This document shows positions 12,036 to 22,466 of a stretch of DNA of 64,000 nt, in pieces. The stretch covers positions 53,730,703 to 53,794,702 of the forward strand of contig NC_088777.1 in NCBI RefSeq assembly GCF_954871325.1, read 5' to 3'. Each line of letters starts with the position of its first letter. Position 1 is the first letter of the stretch. The notes under the pieces were generated by a model, which worked only from the letters and a program-made list of their open reading frames with translations, made no database searches and was not told the origin of the DNA. The DNA is from Gordionus sp. m RMFG-2023. Its lineage: Eukaryota > Nematomorpha > Gordioida > Chordodea > Parachordodidae. A program made the position numbers and the translations under genes.

Positions 12036-12649
12036 CAACCTCACTCCATTGCCTCTCAGTTAACGTTGAAAGAAGTGTAGGCTATCCATTCCTTTCTTCG
12101 TAATTTCCACCCATGGTCTTGATGGTTACCTTTCCTATATTCTTTCAAGACATCACTCCCTCCTAATTATGCTCACAGTTTCTCATCCTTGCTAAAAATA
12201 ACTCGCCTTTGCAATAAACATTTTAAAAGTTGAGGTACCCAGCTTCGTTACTCCAATCTTTTTTTGGTATTAGTCTAATGGTTCTTCAGAAGTTCACGGA
12301 TCATATTCAGCTCATTGAATAAGATTCTACCTTTCGAAGCTTAGTTGCTCTTCGAGAATAAAACATAAAGTATCATGTCTTTTCAGCCATCTCCACCACC
12401 TATAATTGCACACTTCTCTGCTAAATGGAATCTGTATTTAGTATCTTGAAAGCTATTCCCCGGTTAATTTACAATTACAACTAAACCAAAATGAACTTAC
12501 TCACGCCATTGGCATTTGTATAAACTGCTTAATAACCCAACCTTACACTTAATCTTATTGCAAGTTTTACTGTTGAGATAAATACAAGACATAGTCCTCA
12601 TCGTTGTTTTTGTAAAAGTCAAATTGTTAGATATAATTTAAATTCGATC

Positions 12650-12875
12650 ATGAGCTTTGAGATCATCTCAGATTCCATTAATTCTGGAACCTCTAGGTCT
12701 TTTAAAATAATGGGAAATGTTCAGATGGGGTCAAATTCCTTAGAAGAGAAGTCAACTTCTGGTCTGGGTTATTCGTGGATTAATTCAATGACGTCCTTTA
12801 ATCAAACTCCAAACATCCTTAAGAAAAAGGAACAATTAATAGCAAAATATTCAGAGATTTTACAAGAAACATATG
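12650..12875 (+). CDS. Possible first coding exon, unknown protein
   Basis: An ATG-started open frame of 75 codons runs to a possible donor (ATG|GTAGGC). The start is MSFEIISDSINSG and the end KKEQLIAKYSEILQETY, a charged, probably helical segment. Composition is more mixed than the flanking AT-rich DNA, which is why I list it. No family is recognised and no following exon was found, because the next 500 bases are a decayed MITE. It could be a chance frame. Confidence 0.3.
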
Positions 12876-12884
12876 GTAGGCACT

Positions 12885-13371
12885 TTTAGGGGGGGGGGGA
12901 GGGTAGTAGGATAAATTTATTGGGGGATTATCTACTAAATTTTTAGATAAAATATAACAATATATATTGCTGTAAAAATTAATACTTTTATTATATATAT
13001 CTATTATAATACAATGTTATTGTCGACCAAATACATAATGTTGCAAATAATCATAGACATCATTTTCCAAATAAAACTAAGGGTTAGACATTCTCATCAA
13101 ATTCAAATTTATGGTCAAACAATATGCTATAATAATCCATTCTTTGTAAATGAAGAGGGGGTTTTTAATTGAATTCATGATTTAAAAAGGAATTCTTTTA
13201 TGTTCACAATATTTTGATAGTTGGTAGTAAAATAATTTTAAGTTCTTCTTTTTTAAATTTATGAAAGGAGTACCCAGGTGTAATTAATAATGCGAAAATT
13301 TTTTAGAAGGGTAGGCATAGGTTTTTGAGAGGGATTTGCATCCTTGTAGAAATCCTGTCATGTAGACGCTG
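12885..13371 (-). mobile_element. Decayed MITE, CAGCGTCTACATGA family
   Basis: The right end CATGTAGACGCTG (13359-13371) and inner segments (GGTAGGATAAATTT, GTCGACCAAATA, TTGCAAATAATC) match the better copies at 53395-53973, 54275-54846 and 61990-62571. The other terminus is lost in a G-run near 12890. Non-coding. Confidence 0.65.
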
Positions 13372-14695
13372 TCATGGACGATTAGTGAAGACTTCTTTTT
13401 GAGACAGACTAGCCAATGCAATTCACAAGGTCATTTAGATTAGCTTCATGTGTAGCACCTCATTTTTACAAGATGATTATTTTTAATATTAATATTTGTT
13501 TTGAAAATTATATATATATTATTTTTTTCTACTATAAATTCAATTTTAAATATTTTAATATTCTCTATATTTTCCTTTTTCAATTTATTTGATGATTTAT
13601 GTCTAGTTTTAACAATATTATTTACCATTATTATTGAAACAAAAATTAGAATGTTATATAATTCTTTACAAATATATTATAAAAATTTTGCAATGATTAG
13701 CTATAAACCTATGAACAAATTAAAATATAATGATTCAAATGTTGTTATGTATTTTTACAAACATCGAATGTCAATCAAGTAATGTTTAAATGTAGATTCG
13801 TAGAGATTATATATTTAGTTTTATATAATATCTTTTAACAATATTATATGTTATACATTGTTGAACATGGGTTATTATTTTATTATAATGGTTATTATAT
13901 AGCGCAAATTTTTGCATGTTACATTCATTTAATTAACATCATTTATATTAACTTAGCTTAATTTTTTCATATAATTGTTTAATAGATTTTTTGTATATAT
14001 AAAGGATAAATTTATTATAGTTTGAAGTTAAAAATTTAGTTAAATTGTAGTTAAAATATTTGATATAAATAAAAATTTTTAGTTCTATCTCTCCTTACTC
14101 CCTGCCAACCTTGACATACATGTCTAACATCGGTAAAATGTCAATCATTTGAATTTGTGAGAAAGCAACACAAGACTTTCAAGATTTATTTGTCATGATT
14201 TTGATTTTTCTTTAATAATACAATAAAATATTTGTTATTGATTAATTTGTTAAAGGTGCGCGTGTATCTCTGGATCTGTCAATCATCGTCAAATATAATT
14301 TGATGACATAGCTATCGGTATCGAGCTGATTTTAAAAATATCATAAGCGGAATTGATTTGATCATTTTAGGGCACTAGCTGTATGTTGCAAACATATTGT
14401 CTTGGTCAAATTAAAAGAAGTTAGATTAAAAAAAAATTTTTTCATAATTATTAATTAAATTTAATTTTAAAAAAAATAAAAAAATACTAACTATATCTGA
14501 AAGAACGAAATAAAATTATAATAAATATATATAAACACTCATAATTGGAAAAAAATGGAAGGTGAGGAACGTTAGAATATATTTTTTTTTCTAATTAATA
14601 AAAAGAATTATGTATTAAAAAGTGTTAATTTTTAATACTTTGTCCGACTCTGAGATAACGAATAAAAAGGAGAGAATTTTATATAATTAATGGCC

Positions 14696-14897
14696 CTACT
14701 TTTAAACAGCTGATTTTGAGCTGATTTTTATGAAACGGATAACTCAGTATTTCACCCAGAAAAAATATTACGCGAGCCCTTAAGATCTTGTTCATAGGTG
14801 GCACTCAAAAGGTTGAACATATATATCAACCAAATCTTGAAGTTTAGATAATATTTTTATGGCTAAAATTTTTCAAACGAGCCGTTTAACAACACTA
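14696..14897. mobile_element. Foldback MITE, TAGTGTTGTTAAA family
   Basis: Ends in CGAGCCGTTTAACAACACTA and starts with TTTTAAACAGCTGATTTTGAG. The interior has the family ACTCAGTATTT...CCAGAAAAA box and AGATCTTGTTCATAGG. About 200 bp, lying in the part of copy B that has no counterpart in copy A. Confidence 0.7.
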
Positions 14898-15360
14898 GGA
14901 AAGTTAAATAAATTTTTTTCTTTCACCAAGGCAGGGGGAGGTAGAAAAGAAATATTATATAGGTGATACGTTATATTAAGCACACTAGCCCTAAACGTCA
15001 CATATGTACCAGAGATATATATACAAATGGGGAACGCTTGGTTCTCTCAATAAAACTCCATCAAACTGGGATCCCACTTTTTTTTGGGCAGGCCGTAGTT
15101 ACCTGTGCGAGCTAGAGGCAAAGCCCCTTACTTAAACGCGCACGGGAAATAAGAGAAGAGGAAAAAAGCCAGTGCCCGATTTGTGCATTTGACCGGTCAA
15201 ATACAATTCGGTCAATTGACCGATATTTGACCGGTCAAATATGGTCAAATATGGTCAAATTCAAATAAATGTTTTTTACACCAATATTAACTTAATTTTG
15301 CATTTATATAATATTATAATAAATCTATGTATAATAATAAATATCATAATATTTTTTAAT

Positions 15361-17016
15361 TCATTCTATAGTCAATGTTTCACCCTCCGTGGAAGAGTCT
15401 TGTTCCGATTCATATTCAATATCATTATTTTCTTTAATATTTTTAATCAATCTTAAATTATGAAACACTCTTACTAATTTTCCTGCTGTAGAAGCCTTTA
15501 ATCTATTTCTGTTTTTCGTGTGAATATTGCCCCAAACCGACCAATTTCTTTCAGAAGAAGAAGTCGAACTAGGAAATGTTAGTAAAATATTAGCGACTTC
15601 TCTTAATGGGCAAGGTGGGCAAAATGCATTCCACCAACTTGAGGCCGAAATTTGATTGTTTCTTATGGAAGTTACAACTTTCCACATATTATGGCTATTA
15701 AATATACCGCTTTTGCTTCTGAAATTTACTATATTACTCAAAATATTTTGATTATCACCACCTTGTAAAATACCCAATTCTTGTATTATATTACATGCTT
15801 CATCAAATTCAGTATTAGTAAGATGCTCCCCTTGATATTGGTCCAATAAATAAGCAGCATTGTGAGCACATGTATTTAGATCAGTTTTTCTCTTTTCAAA
15901 CATAACCTTAATTATTTTTTCTTGAGATGGAGAAAATATAGAATCATGGCATGATTGTATTATGTGTTTTTCCAAATTAAGCATCTCGTTTTTTACTTGG
16001 GCCAAAGTACATTTATCCCCTTGCACTTTCAACAATGAGGTAGCTAAAGGTTGGAGTATAGCTAAAAATTTTAAATTTTTCGTCAAAAATTCTTCGTTTA
16101 ATATATTATTGGTAATTTCTATGGGACAAATATCACAAACAGCTTCTTCAACAACTAATGCTTTTAGAGCTTTCTTGCATATTTGAATTTGCTCCATACA
16201 TTTTATTGACGATGCCCATCTTGTTTGGCTAATTGTACTTAATGTAGATGGTATGCCATGAAGATTCTTATTACGGGAAAATACTGCAGCTGGTATGTGT
16301 TTATTCTTGAAAAATTTAACAATTTTTTTAATTATTGAAATATGGTCAGTGAAGGCGTTCAATCGTTCAAAATCGTGAAAGAATAACTGCAATGTATGCG
16401 CTGCACAACCATAATATTGTATATGATTATAAATAGATTCAAATTTTAGAATTCTCCAGGCTGCTTTCATGTTAGCGGCATTATCAGTAACTAAAGAATA
16501 AACTTTTACCGGATTCAATTCATGAATTACATTTTTAAATTCCTGGGCAATATAATCTGCCGTATGGCGATTTTCATCAGTATTTAGAAATTTGTAGAAC
16601 ACTGGAACAGGCGTCATCACCATAAAATTAATAATACTCTCGTTTCTAATGTTGCTCCAGCCATCTGATACAATTGATAAGTAAGGAGCTTTATCTATTA
16701 TATCTGCAACTCTCACCTCCATATCACCTGACGCTTTGTCTAGAAGATATCCAGCCAGCTGCCTTCTCCTGGGTAATGTGTAAATAGGACGTATTTTTTT
16801 AAAAAATTCTTGGATGTAGGGATTTTCAGTGATGTGGAAAGGTAAATTGCTCGCATATACAGCCTTTGCAAACAATTGATCCAGCTCATTTTTTTCTTTG
16901 GGATTAATTCTATCTATGAAACCGGTTATACAAGATTGAGATTTATATTTAATCGCCTTGCTTGTAGATTGATTAGAAATAATGGAATCAAATTCTCCTG
17001 AGTCACAAGATATTGT
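15361..17016 (-). CDS. hAT transposase (DUF659 and C-terminal dimerisation domain)
   Basis: The longest real frame of the window; from its first Met (16875) it encodes 504 residues, and it is open upstream to about 17016. Domains in order: a DUF659-type core with YLSIVSDGWSN, YSLVTDNAANMKAAW and YGCAAHTLQLFFHD (RNase-H-like catalytic region), then a hATC dimerisation domain near the C-terminus with ASSWWNAF, LREVANILLTFPSS and SSSERNWS. It catalyses cut-and-paste transposition. The N-terminal BED finger lies in the adjacent frame just upstream, so expression needs a short intron or a one-base frameshift has split the gene. The long intact frame argues for fairly recent activity. Confidence 0.92.
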   Translation of the reverse strand, partial: TISCDSGEFDSIISNQSTSKAIKYKSQSCITGFIDRINPKEKNELDQLFAKAVYASNLPFHITENPYIQEFFKKIRPIYTLPRRRQLAGYLLDKASGDMEVRVADIIDKAPYLSIVSDGWSNIRNESIINFMVMTPVPVFYKFLNTDENRHTADYIAQEFKNVIHELNPVKVYSLVTDNAANMKAAWRILKFESIYNHIQYYGCAAHTLQLFFHDFERLNAFTDHISIIKKIVKFFKNKHIPAAVFSRNKNLHGIPSTLSTISQTRWASSIKCMEQIQICKKALKALVVEEAVCDICPIEITNNILNEEFLTKNLKFLAILQPLATSLLKVQGDKCTLAQVKNEMLNLEKHIIQSCHDSIFSPSQEKIIKVMFEKRKTDLNTCAHNAAYLLDQYQGEHLTNTEFDEACNIIQELGILQGGDNQNILSNIVNFRSKSGIFNSHNMWKVVTSIRNNQISASSWWNAFCPPCPLREVANILLTFPSSTSSSERNWSVWGNIHTKNRNRLKASTAGKLVRVFHNLRLIKNIKENNDIEYESEQDSSTEGETLTIE

Positions 17017-17335
17017 TCATTTGATAATCATTCTCACTAATTTCACCCAATTCTTCATTAGAGTTAGACTTAGAAGTATTACAAATTACATTTGTGATAT
17101 TTTTTGTAGAGGTTGATATTTTGGAATTTGAATAAAATTTTTCCTTAATTATAACAGGGCACATAGTACAGCTGCTTAATAAATGTTTGACCATTCTATC
17201 AACGTGGGTGATATAGGACATCTTGCAAAACTTGCACACCGCTTTAACTGATTTACCATCGCGTACTTCTTGAAAATGTTTCCAAACATGATGCTTTGGT
17301 TTGGCCATAATCCCTAATATATTAAAATTTAACAA
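17003..17335 (-). CDS. BED-type zinc finger, N-terminal part of the hAT transposase
   Basis: A 110-codon frame (a second Met, MAKPKHHVW, at about 17307 is the likelier start). BED finger signature: HVWKHFQEV aromatic start, then C-K-F-C and H-V-D-R-M-V-K-H-L-L-S-S-C. BED fingers give DNA binding in hAT transposases. The frame ends at a TGA overlapping the open frame of the catalytic part by about a dozen bases, so the two belong to one transposase gene separated by a frame change. Confidence 0.85.
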   Translation of the reverse strand: MLNFNILGIMAKPKHHVWKHFQEVRDGKSVKAVCKFCKMSYITHVDRMVKHLLSSCTMCPVIIKEKFYSNSKISTSTKNITNVICNTSKSNSNEELGEISENDYQMNNIL

Positions 17336-18009
17336 AAAATGATTTTGATTATTGTAAAGTTAATCAATCCTAACTATTTTATAATTATCGACCAATTTTT
17401 CCAATAATTTCTTAATATTATAAATATAATATAATATAATATATATAACTTTTTACCAGAATTGAATAATATTCCGTAAATCTGACCAGAACAATTAAAA
17501 TGAAAATTAATTTTAAAAACCAAATATAGCAAGTGTAAGTAAAACAAATGAGAATTAATATAATTTATACTCGGCTAAATATTAAATAAAATTTAAATTT
17601 ATTAAAAAATAAGAATGAAAAAATTATATTATGATTATAATAAATCGGGCATTTTTATTTTTTTTAAGAAAAATGAATTGAAAAAAATAAAGAAGGCGAG
17701 AAACGGCAATGATTAGGCAAAAAAATAACTAAAAATATTACTATATTTAGAAAAATTACAAACAATAAAAAAATTCTTTTGTTTTTAACAATTCATGATA
17801 CAAATAATTTTTTAAATAATTGTAACCTAATAAGATTGATAAACATGCTTTTAATGCATACTAGTTAATTATATCAAAATATTTATTCGCCATTAATATT
17901 TTAGAGTATTTGGCCGGTCAATTGACCGACATGCCAACCCTGGTTATATTAGCTATGTTAATTAAAACCTAAAAATAAACATGATTTAAATATAAATACC
18001 TGTAAAAAT

Positions 18010-18198
18010 TAGTGTTGTCAAACGGCTCAACTCAATATTTTAGCCAGAAAAAGATTCCCAAAGACCTCAAGATTTGGACAGACAATGTATGTCTTGACCT
18101 TTGTTCCTTCTATGATGAACGAAATCTACAAGCTTGCGTACTATTTTTCTGGATGAAATATTGAGTTAGCCGTTTTTGGAAATAGGCTCAAAAACAGT
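18010..18198. mobile_element. Foldback MITE, TAGTGTTGTTAAA family (shortened)
   Basis: Starts TTAGTGTTGTCAAACGGCTC and continues directly with ACTCAATATTTTAGCC, so part of the left arm is missing. The right side has TTGAGTTAGCCGTTTTTGGAAA. It is the copy-B equivalent of the element at 3217-3445, so this insertion predates the duplication. Confidence 0.7.
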
Positions 18199-18658
18199 AG
18201 TACAGATACAGTGTACTTATTCAACTTGGTTCTTCTATAAAGTTTCCTGGACCGGATATGAACAGCAGTAACCATCAAGATGATCAAGTTAAGACTTTTT
18301 CCTCTAAAAAAAATTATATTCAAAATTATCACAATTAAAAGTGTGAAAGAATGAATGCGAAATAATTTATAAATAAATTATCAAAAATCATCTGGGCTTT
18401 TTAATTTAATATTTTATGAGTTATTTAATATCCACGCTAAAATATAACTTTTAAGAAATATTTTCGAAATAAAAGCATATTTCGCGCGTTTAGGATGATT
18501 GACACTTAACCGATTCGTAAATTAAACGATTTCGATCGATAGTATTTGACCAAAAGGTAGATTTATTTTAAACAACTTAAATGCCCCAAAAGAGAATTTT
18601 CGTCATTAAAATTTAATAAATATATCTCCGTTAGTTGGCGTTATATGCTCTAAAAAAA

Positions 18659-18915
18659 TGGTAATCGGCAAGAGCGTCGCTTGCCAACCGATCCGATGGT
18701 CGTGGGTTCGAATCCCAGCGATGGTCATGTTTTTTTTTCTTAATCGAACTTGGTGCTTCCGTACTTGGGGGGGGGGGGTGATGGAGGCCGGATTCGACCA
18801 CGTGATTTCGTTATAATATCTTATTAAATTTTAATAAATTTTGGTCATTATTTAGCAAATTTGGTTGGCATTTAGAAAATTGCTATACGTTGACTTGGTA
18901 GTAAGCATCATTAAA
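18659..18915 (+). mobile_element. tRNA-derived SINE with target-site duplication
   Basis: A 257-bp insertion absent from the matching site in copy A (about 4620). It is flanked by the direct repeat CTAAAAAAA (18650-18658 and 18916-18924). The head is tRNA-like with a perfect B box, GGTTCGAATCC, at 18705-18715 and an A-box-like GGCAAGAGCG at 18667-18676. The acceptor stem does not pair, so it is not a working tRNA gene. The body holds a G-run and AT-rich sequence. Confidence 0.8.
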
Positions 18916-19725
18916 CTAAAAAAAAATTTACATTTATATTTTAAATAACGTTTCCGAAAAAAATTAATGATTGGCAAAAGCGATTTTTAATAGACGTTTA
19001 AATTAAATAATCATACAAAATTTTTTATAATTATTTTTTCATTAAAAATTAGACATAAGGATATTTATACATTAAAATTAACAGGGTAAAAATTTGTATT
19101 AAAAAAATTAATTTCATCTAAAAAACATTTAGATGCAAAAATTATACAATTTAGAAGAAGAAACGAACTAATATAATAAGATCTGTGGATGGGTATGCAG
19201 TTATATCTGCCTATTTCTAGGAATCTTTTCTGTCTGAGATAATAGTTACCCTTAGAGTCATCATAGATAGTAGTGAGTTTTTTTTCCTGAAGTTCTTAGG
19301 AAAAGTGATGAGTCATTACCATATTAACCTAATGTAGGAGTGCAATTTTTTAACGAAAATGTCAAAAAAAAGAAGCTTTAATGGATAAAAACCACTGGTA
19401 TTTTGAGTAATATAATGAGCAGAATAGATGTATGAATTTAGATTTTAGAATATTTCAATCTTACAATATTTATTTCGACCTTGTTTGAATTGGGCTAATT
19501 GAAGTTGAATGCTTGAAAGAGCAATATATTCGGTATATATCAAAAGATACAACTATTTAGAAGTACCTAAATAAGGTCGTAATGTCGCCCATCCATCCTA
19601 TCAAGATGAAAAAGGGAAATAGGAAAAGTTCTAAGGTATATGTCGGATTTCCAAGTACGCACGCAACGGGAGGGGTGATTCGAACATTTTTAACAGCACT
19701 CTTTAGAACTTAATACCTCTGAAAA

Positions 19726-22352
19726 TAGATTGAACGGGGTTAGACCTTCTTTGTATACATAGGCAGGTTGGCACCCAAGCATTAAAGAATTCATTGTAAG
19801 ATGAGCTCAAATTCCCAAAGAAATTCCAGATTATAAACTTTCCCCAGTATACGCTGATTATATGTGTTAGTGTCGATGTGTTATTTTTTCAGCATTAAAT
19901 CATTATTTTGAGCCCATATTTTTAAAAAAAAATTATAAAATCCGATCCCACCGGAAATGTAATTCCAGCAATGCTTCAGAATACCTACTATCTCATGAAT
20001 TGTAGACAATCGTTGCCGTTCCAACCTTTGAGTCTTTTATATAATTTATATATTTTAAAAAATATCTATGGGAAAACTAAATATAAATTATATTAAGTTA
20101 GTGGCAAAAATTGTTCGGAAATTCATAGGGGGTCAGGGGAGGCACTAGCCATTACAATCTCTGGGGGGGGGGGGGCTGGCTAAGCTAACATTATCCTTGC
20201 GCACATTTTCATGAAGGATATTTAAAAAAAAATCACAAAATAACTGAAATTTATTTTTAAAACCCTTTAAAATTAATTTCGATTCATTGTTTTAAATTTT
20301 AATTTATTTGTTTCCGGCATGTGATTTTTTCTTCTTAAGCATTCTATTCCTTACATTAGACCCTTAAATTCCTCGTTAAATAGTAAATCAGGATTCAAAG
20401 CTAAATCTGGAACAAACGAACCCCAAAATTTTTTTTGAAGAGTTTTCTTAACTGTTAACTTATAAATTTTTATAATAACTTCTGAAATTGGGGGGTTGAA
20501 AATGAGTTTCAAGCATTCATGCTAAAAAAAAAAATCATGATATTACAGATATTTGGAAAAATGTAAATTATCTGCATGAGATTTAGGATTCTCTGTATAT
20601 TCTTCACATTTTCGACTTTGGGTATGTAATGTTAGTTAGTTAATTTGTATGTTTAAATTGCAATATAAAAATTGGAATAAATGAATCGGATAAAAATAAT
20701 GAAGCCAAAACTGGAAATATTGGTATTGAAATTGTCACGTGAGATTAATTGTTTGTGGACATCCCTTTTATGTCATATTTCCGGAAAAATTAATCCATCA
20801 AATATAGTTTTTTTTCCCCATGATTTTAGAGAAAATTTTATTTTAAAGATACTTAATTTCTGTATAGAAAAAAAAAAGGAACACATTTCCAATAGGGGAA
20901 ATTGAATACTCCCAAAACTTATCTTTAAGGTAGAGATACAAGGAATCCACATCAAAGGTACATGGTTCCTGTAATAAGAAAATATTCACATTAAAGGGTA
21001 AATATAGAGTCAAGTGATCCAAGTTTCATGAAGTGTCAATAATAAGACACAAAGGATTCAAAATGTAAATCATCGAAATGATTTATGTTCATGATAAAAA
21101 ATTGACACTAAATTCAAATCTTACATTTTTTTATTCATTCATTTCAATTATATAATGGAAACAAATTTAGCATTGATCTTTGGGCTTAATCATATGCAGA
21201 AAATACTTGTAGGAAGAGAGTTTTCATCGTGTATATGGACCATTATTAATAAATTTATTTATAATTTAACGTGATGTGAGATGGCAAATTCTATTTTGAC
21301 GGTTTTAATGGGAGAATTTTTAAAAAGCCTACAAATTATAAAGTTAAAAGAAAACAAGAGTTACATTTTTACATTACAAAAATGTAACGGTTACAAAAGC
21401 TCGTCGTTACACATGAAAAATTTTATCCAGGGTAAAATAGCATTTATTTAATTAAAAATAAGGATGGGTGTAAGAGTCTAGAAAATAATTATAAACTGTC
21501 AAGTTTTCCGAAATTATATTAAATTATATATTCACAAATTAAAAAAACTTGTATATATTTTAAGCATTAAAATTATTAAAAACCTTTTACAAGTGCTTAA
21601 TAAATAATGTATACATAATAAATAAATCTAGGAAGTATTTAATTAGAATGTATATCGAATTCCCTGATTCGTAGTTTACACATGTTTTATATATCTACTA
21701 AATCATAAAATAAAAATCGCGTTTTCCAGTCTTGTAGGATAAGTCGAGCGAATATTCTGAACTATTTCGTAGCGATAAATGAAGGCGTGACGCCTACAGG
21801 GTTCTAATTGGTTTAAAATATATATATGAAAAATTAGTTTAGTTCTTTTAATCCATAAAAATGATATATTTTTTTTTTATATAGATATAGATTAAATGAC
21901 AAGTTTTGTTAGAAGGGCTCGGCTAACTCAGCATTTAATCCAGAAAAAAAAATACTATAACGCAGGCCTGAAGATTTTGCTCAGAGAATGGTTACCAAAG
22001 TCTAGACATCTCATTACCAAAAATCTGGAGGCTTAAGCAAATTTTTTCTTTTCTAGCTTGTATATAGAGTTAGCCGTTTTTTTCAAAAGGCGGCTCAGAA
22101 ACTAGACCTTTAACAACGCTATAAATGACCCTTAGTATTACCAACTTCTCTAAATGAGTGGGGGAAGTCTGACTCTATAAAACTTATTAACAAACACTTC
22201 CATAATTTATTAGGGCTATACTGTCCTTTTTTTTTGCTAAAATAAGGCTTATATAAAGTGAATTTATTTTATCCCCCTTATGAATGATTTAATAATGAAA
22301 ATCAATATTGTCGAAATATATTAATGATAAATATATTAATACTTGATTTATT
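19726..22352. other. AT-rich stretch without a recognised gene
   Basis: Downstream of duplication copy B and beyond the last recognised exon of cysteine dioxygenase. It may contain that gene's short 3'-terminal exon and 3' UTR, which I could not identify. Otherwise: a G-run near 20165, a decayed foldback MITE at 21905-22117, and no convincing exon. Confidence 0.4.
21905..22117. mobile_element. Foldback MITE, TAGTGTTGTTAAA family (decayed)
   Basis: Contains GGCTCGGCTAACTCAGCATTT, CCTGAAGATTTTGCTCAGAG and GAGTTAGCCGTTTTTT, ending ACCTTTAACAACGCT. Left terminus eroded. Confidence 0.6.
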
Positions 22353-22466
22353 CTATCCATGTCTGGTCCGATATTCTGATATGATATAGGAAATAATTTT
22401 TAGAAATGCTTTATCGCTCTTAATATATATATATATACATACATATATATAAAATAAAAATTTTAC

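Larger units (their letters stand above)
15181..17938 (-). mobile_element. hAT-superfamily DNA transposon inserted in duplication copy B
   Basis: A block of about 2.75 kb is missing from the matching place in copy A (near 3095-3120) and holds a BED finger plus a hAT transposase. Both ends carry palindromic subterminal motifs: TTTGACCGGTCAAA (two copies near 15190 and 15230) and GGTCAATTGACC (15213) on the left, and GGTCAATTGACCG (about 17915) on the right. These are typical of hAT transposase-binding sites. The right end reads ATGCCAACCCTGG (reverse complement CCAGGGTTGGCAT, a classic hAT terminus). The left terminus and an 8-bp duplication could not be fixed, so borders are good to about 15 bases. 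Confidence 0.82.
13860..19725 (+). repeat. Dispersed duplication, copy B
   Basis: Colinear with copy A (2430-5345). Three blocks found only here explain most of the extra length: about 14120-14965, the hAT transposon (about 15181-17938) and a SINE (18659-18915). Divergence is substantial, with many small indels, so the duplication is old. Sequence beyond 19725 no longer matches beyond 5345. Confidence 0.8.

Noticed and set aside
18659-18735. Functional tRNA gene
   Set aside because: The B box is perfect, but the acceptor ends do not pair and the block is flanked by a target-site duplication, so it is a SINE head.
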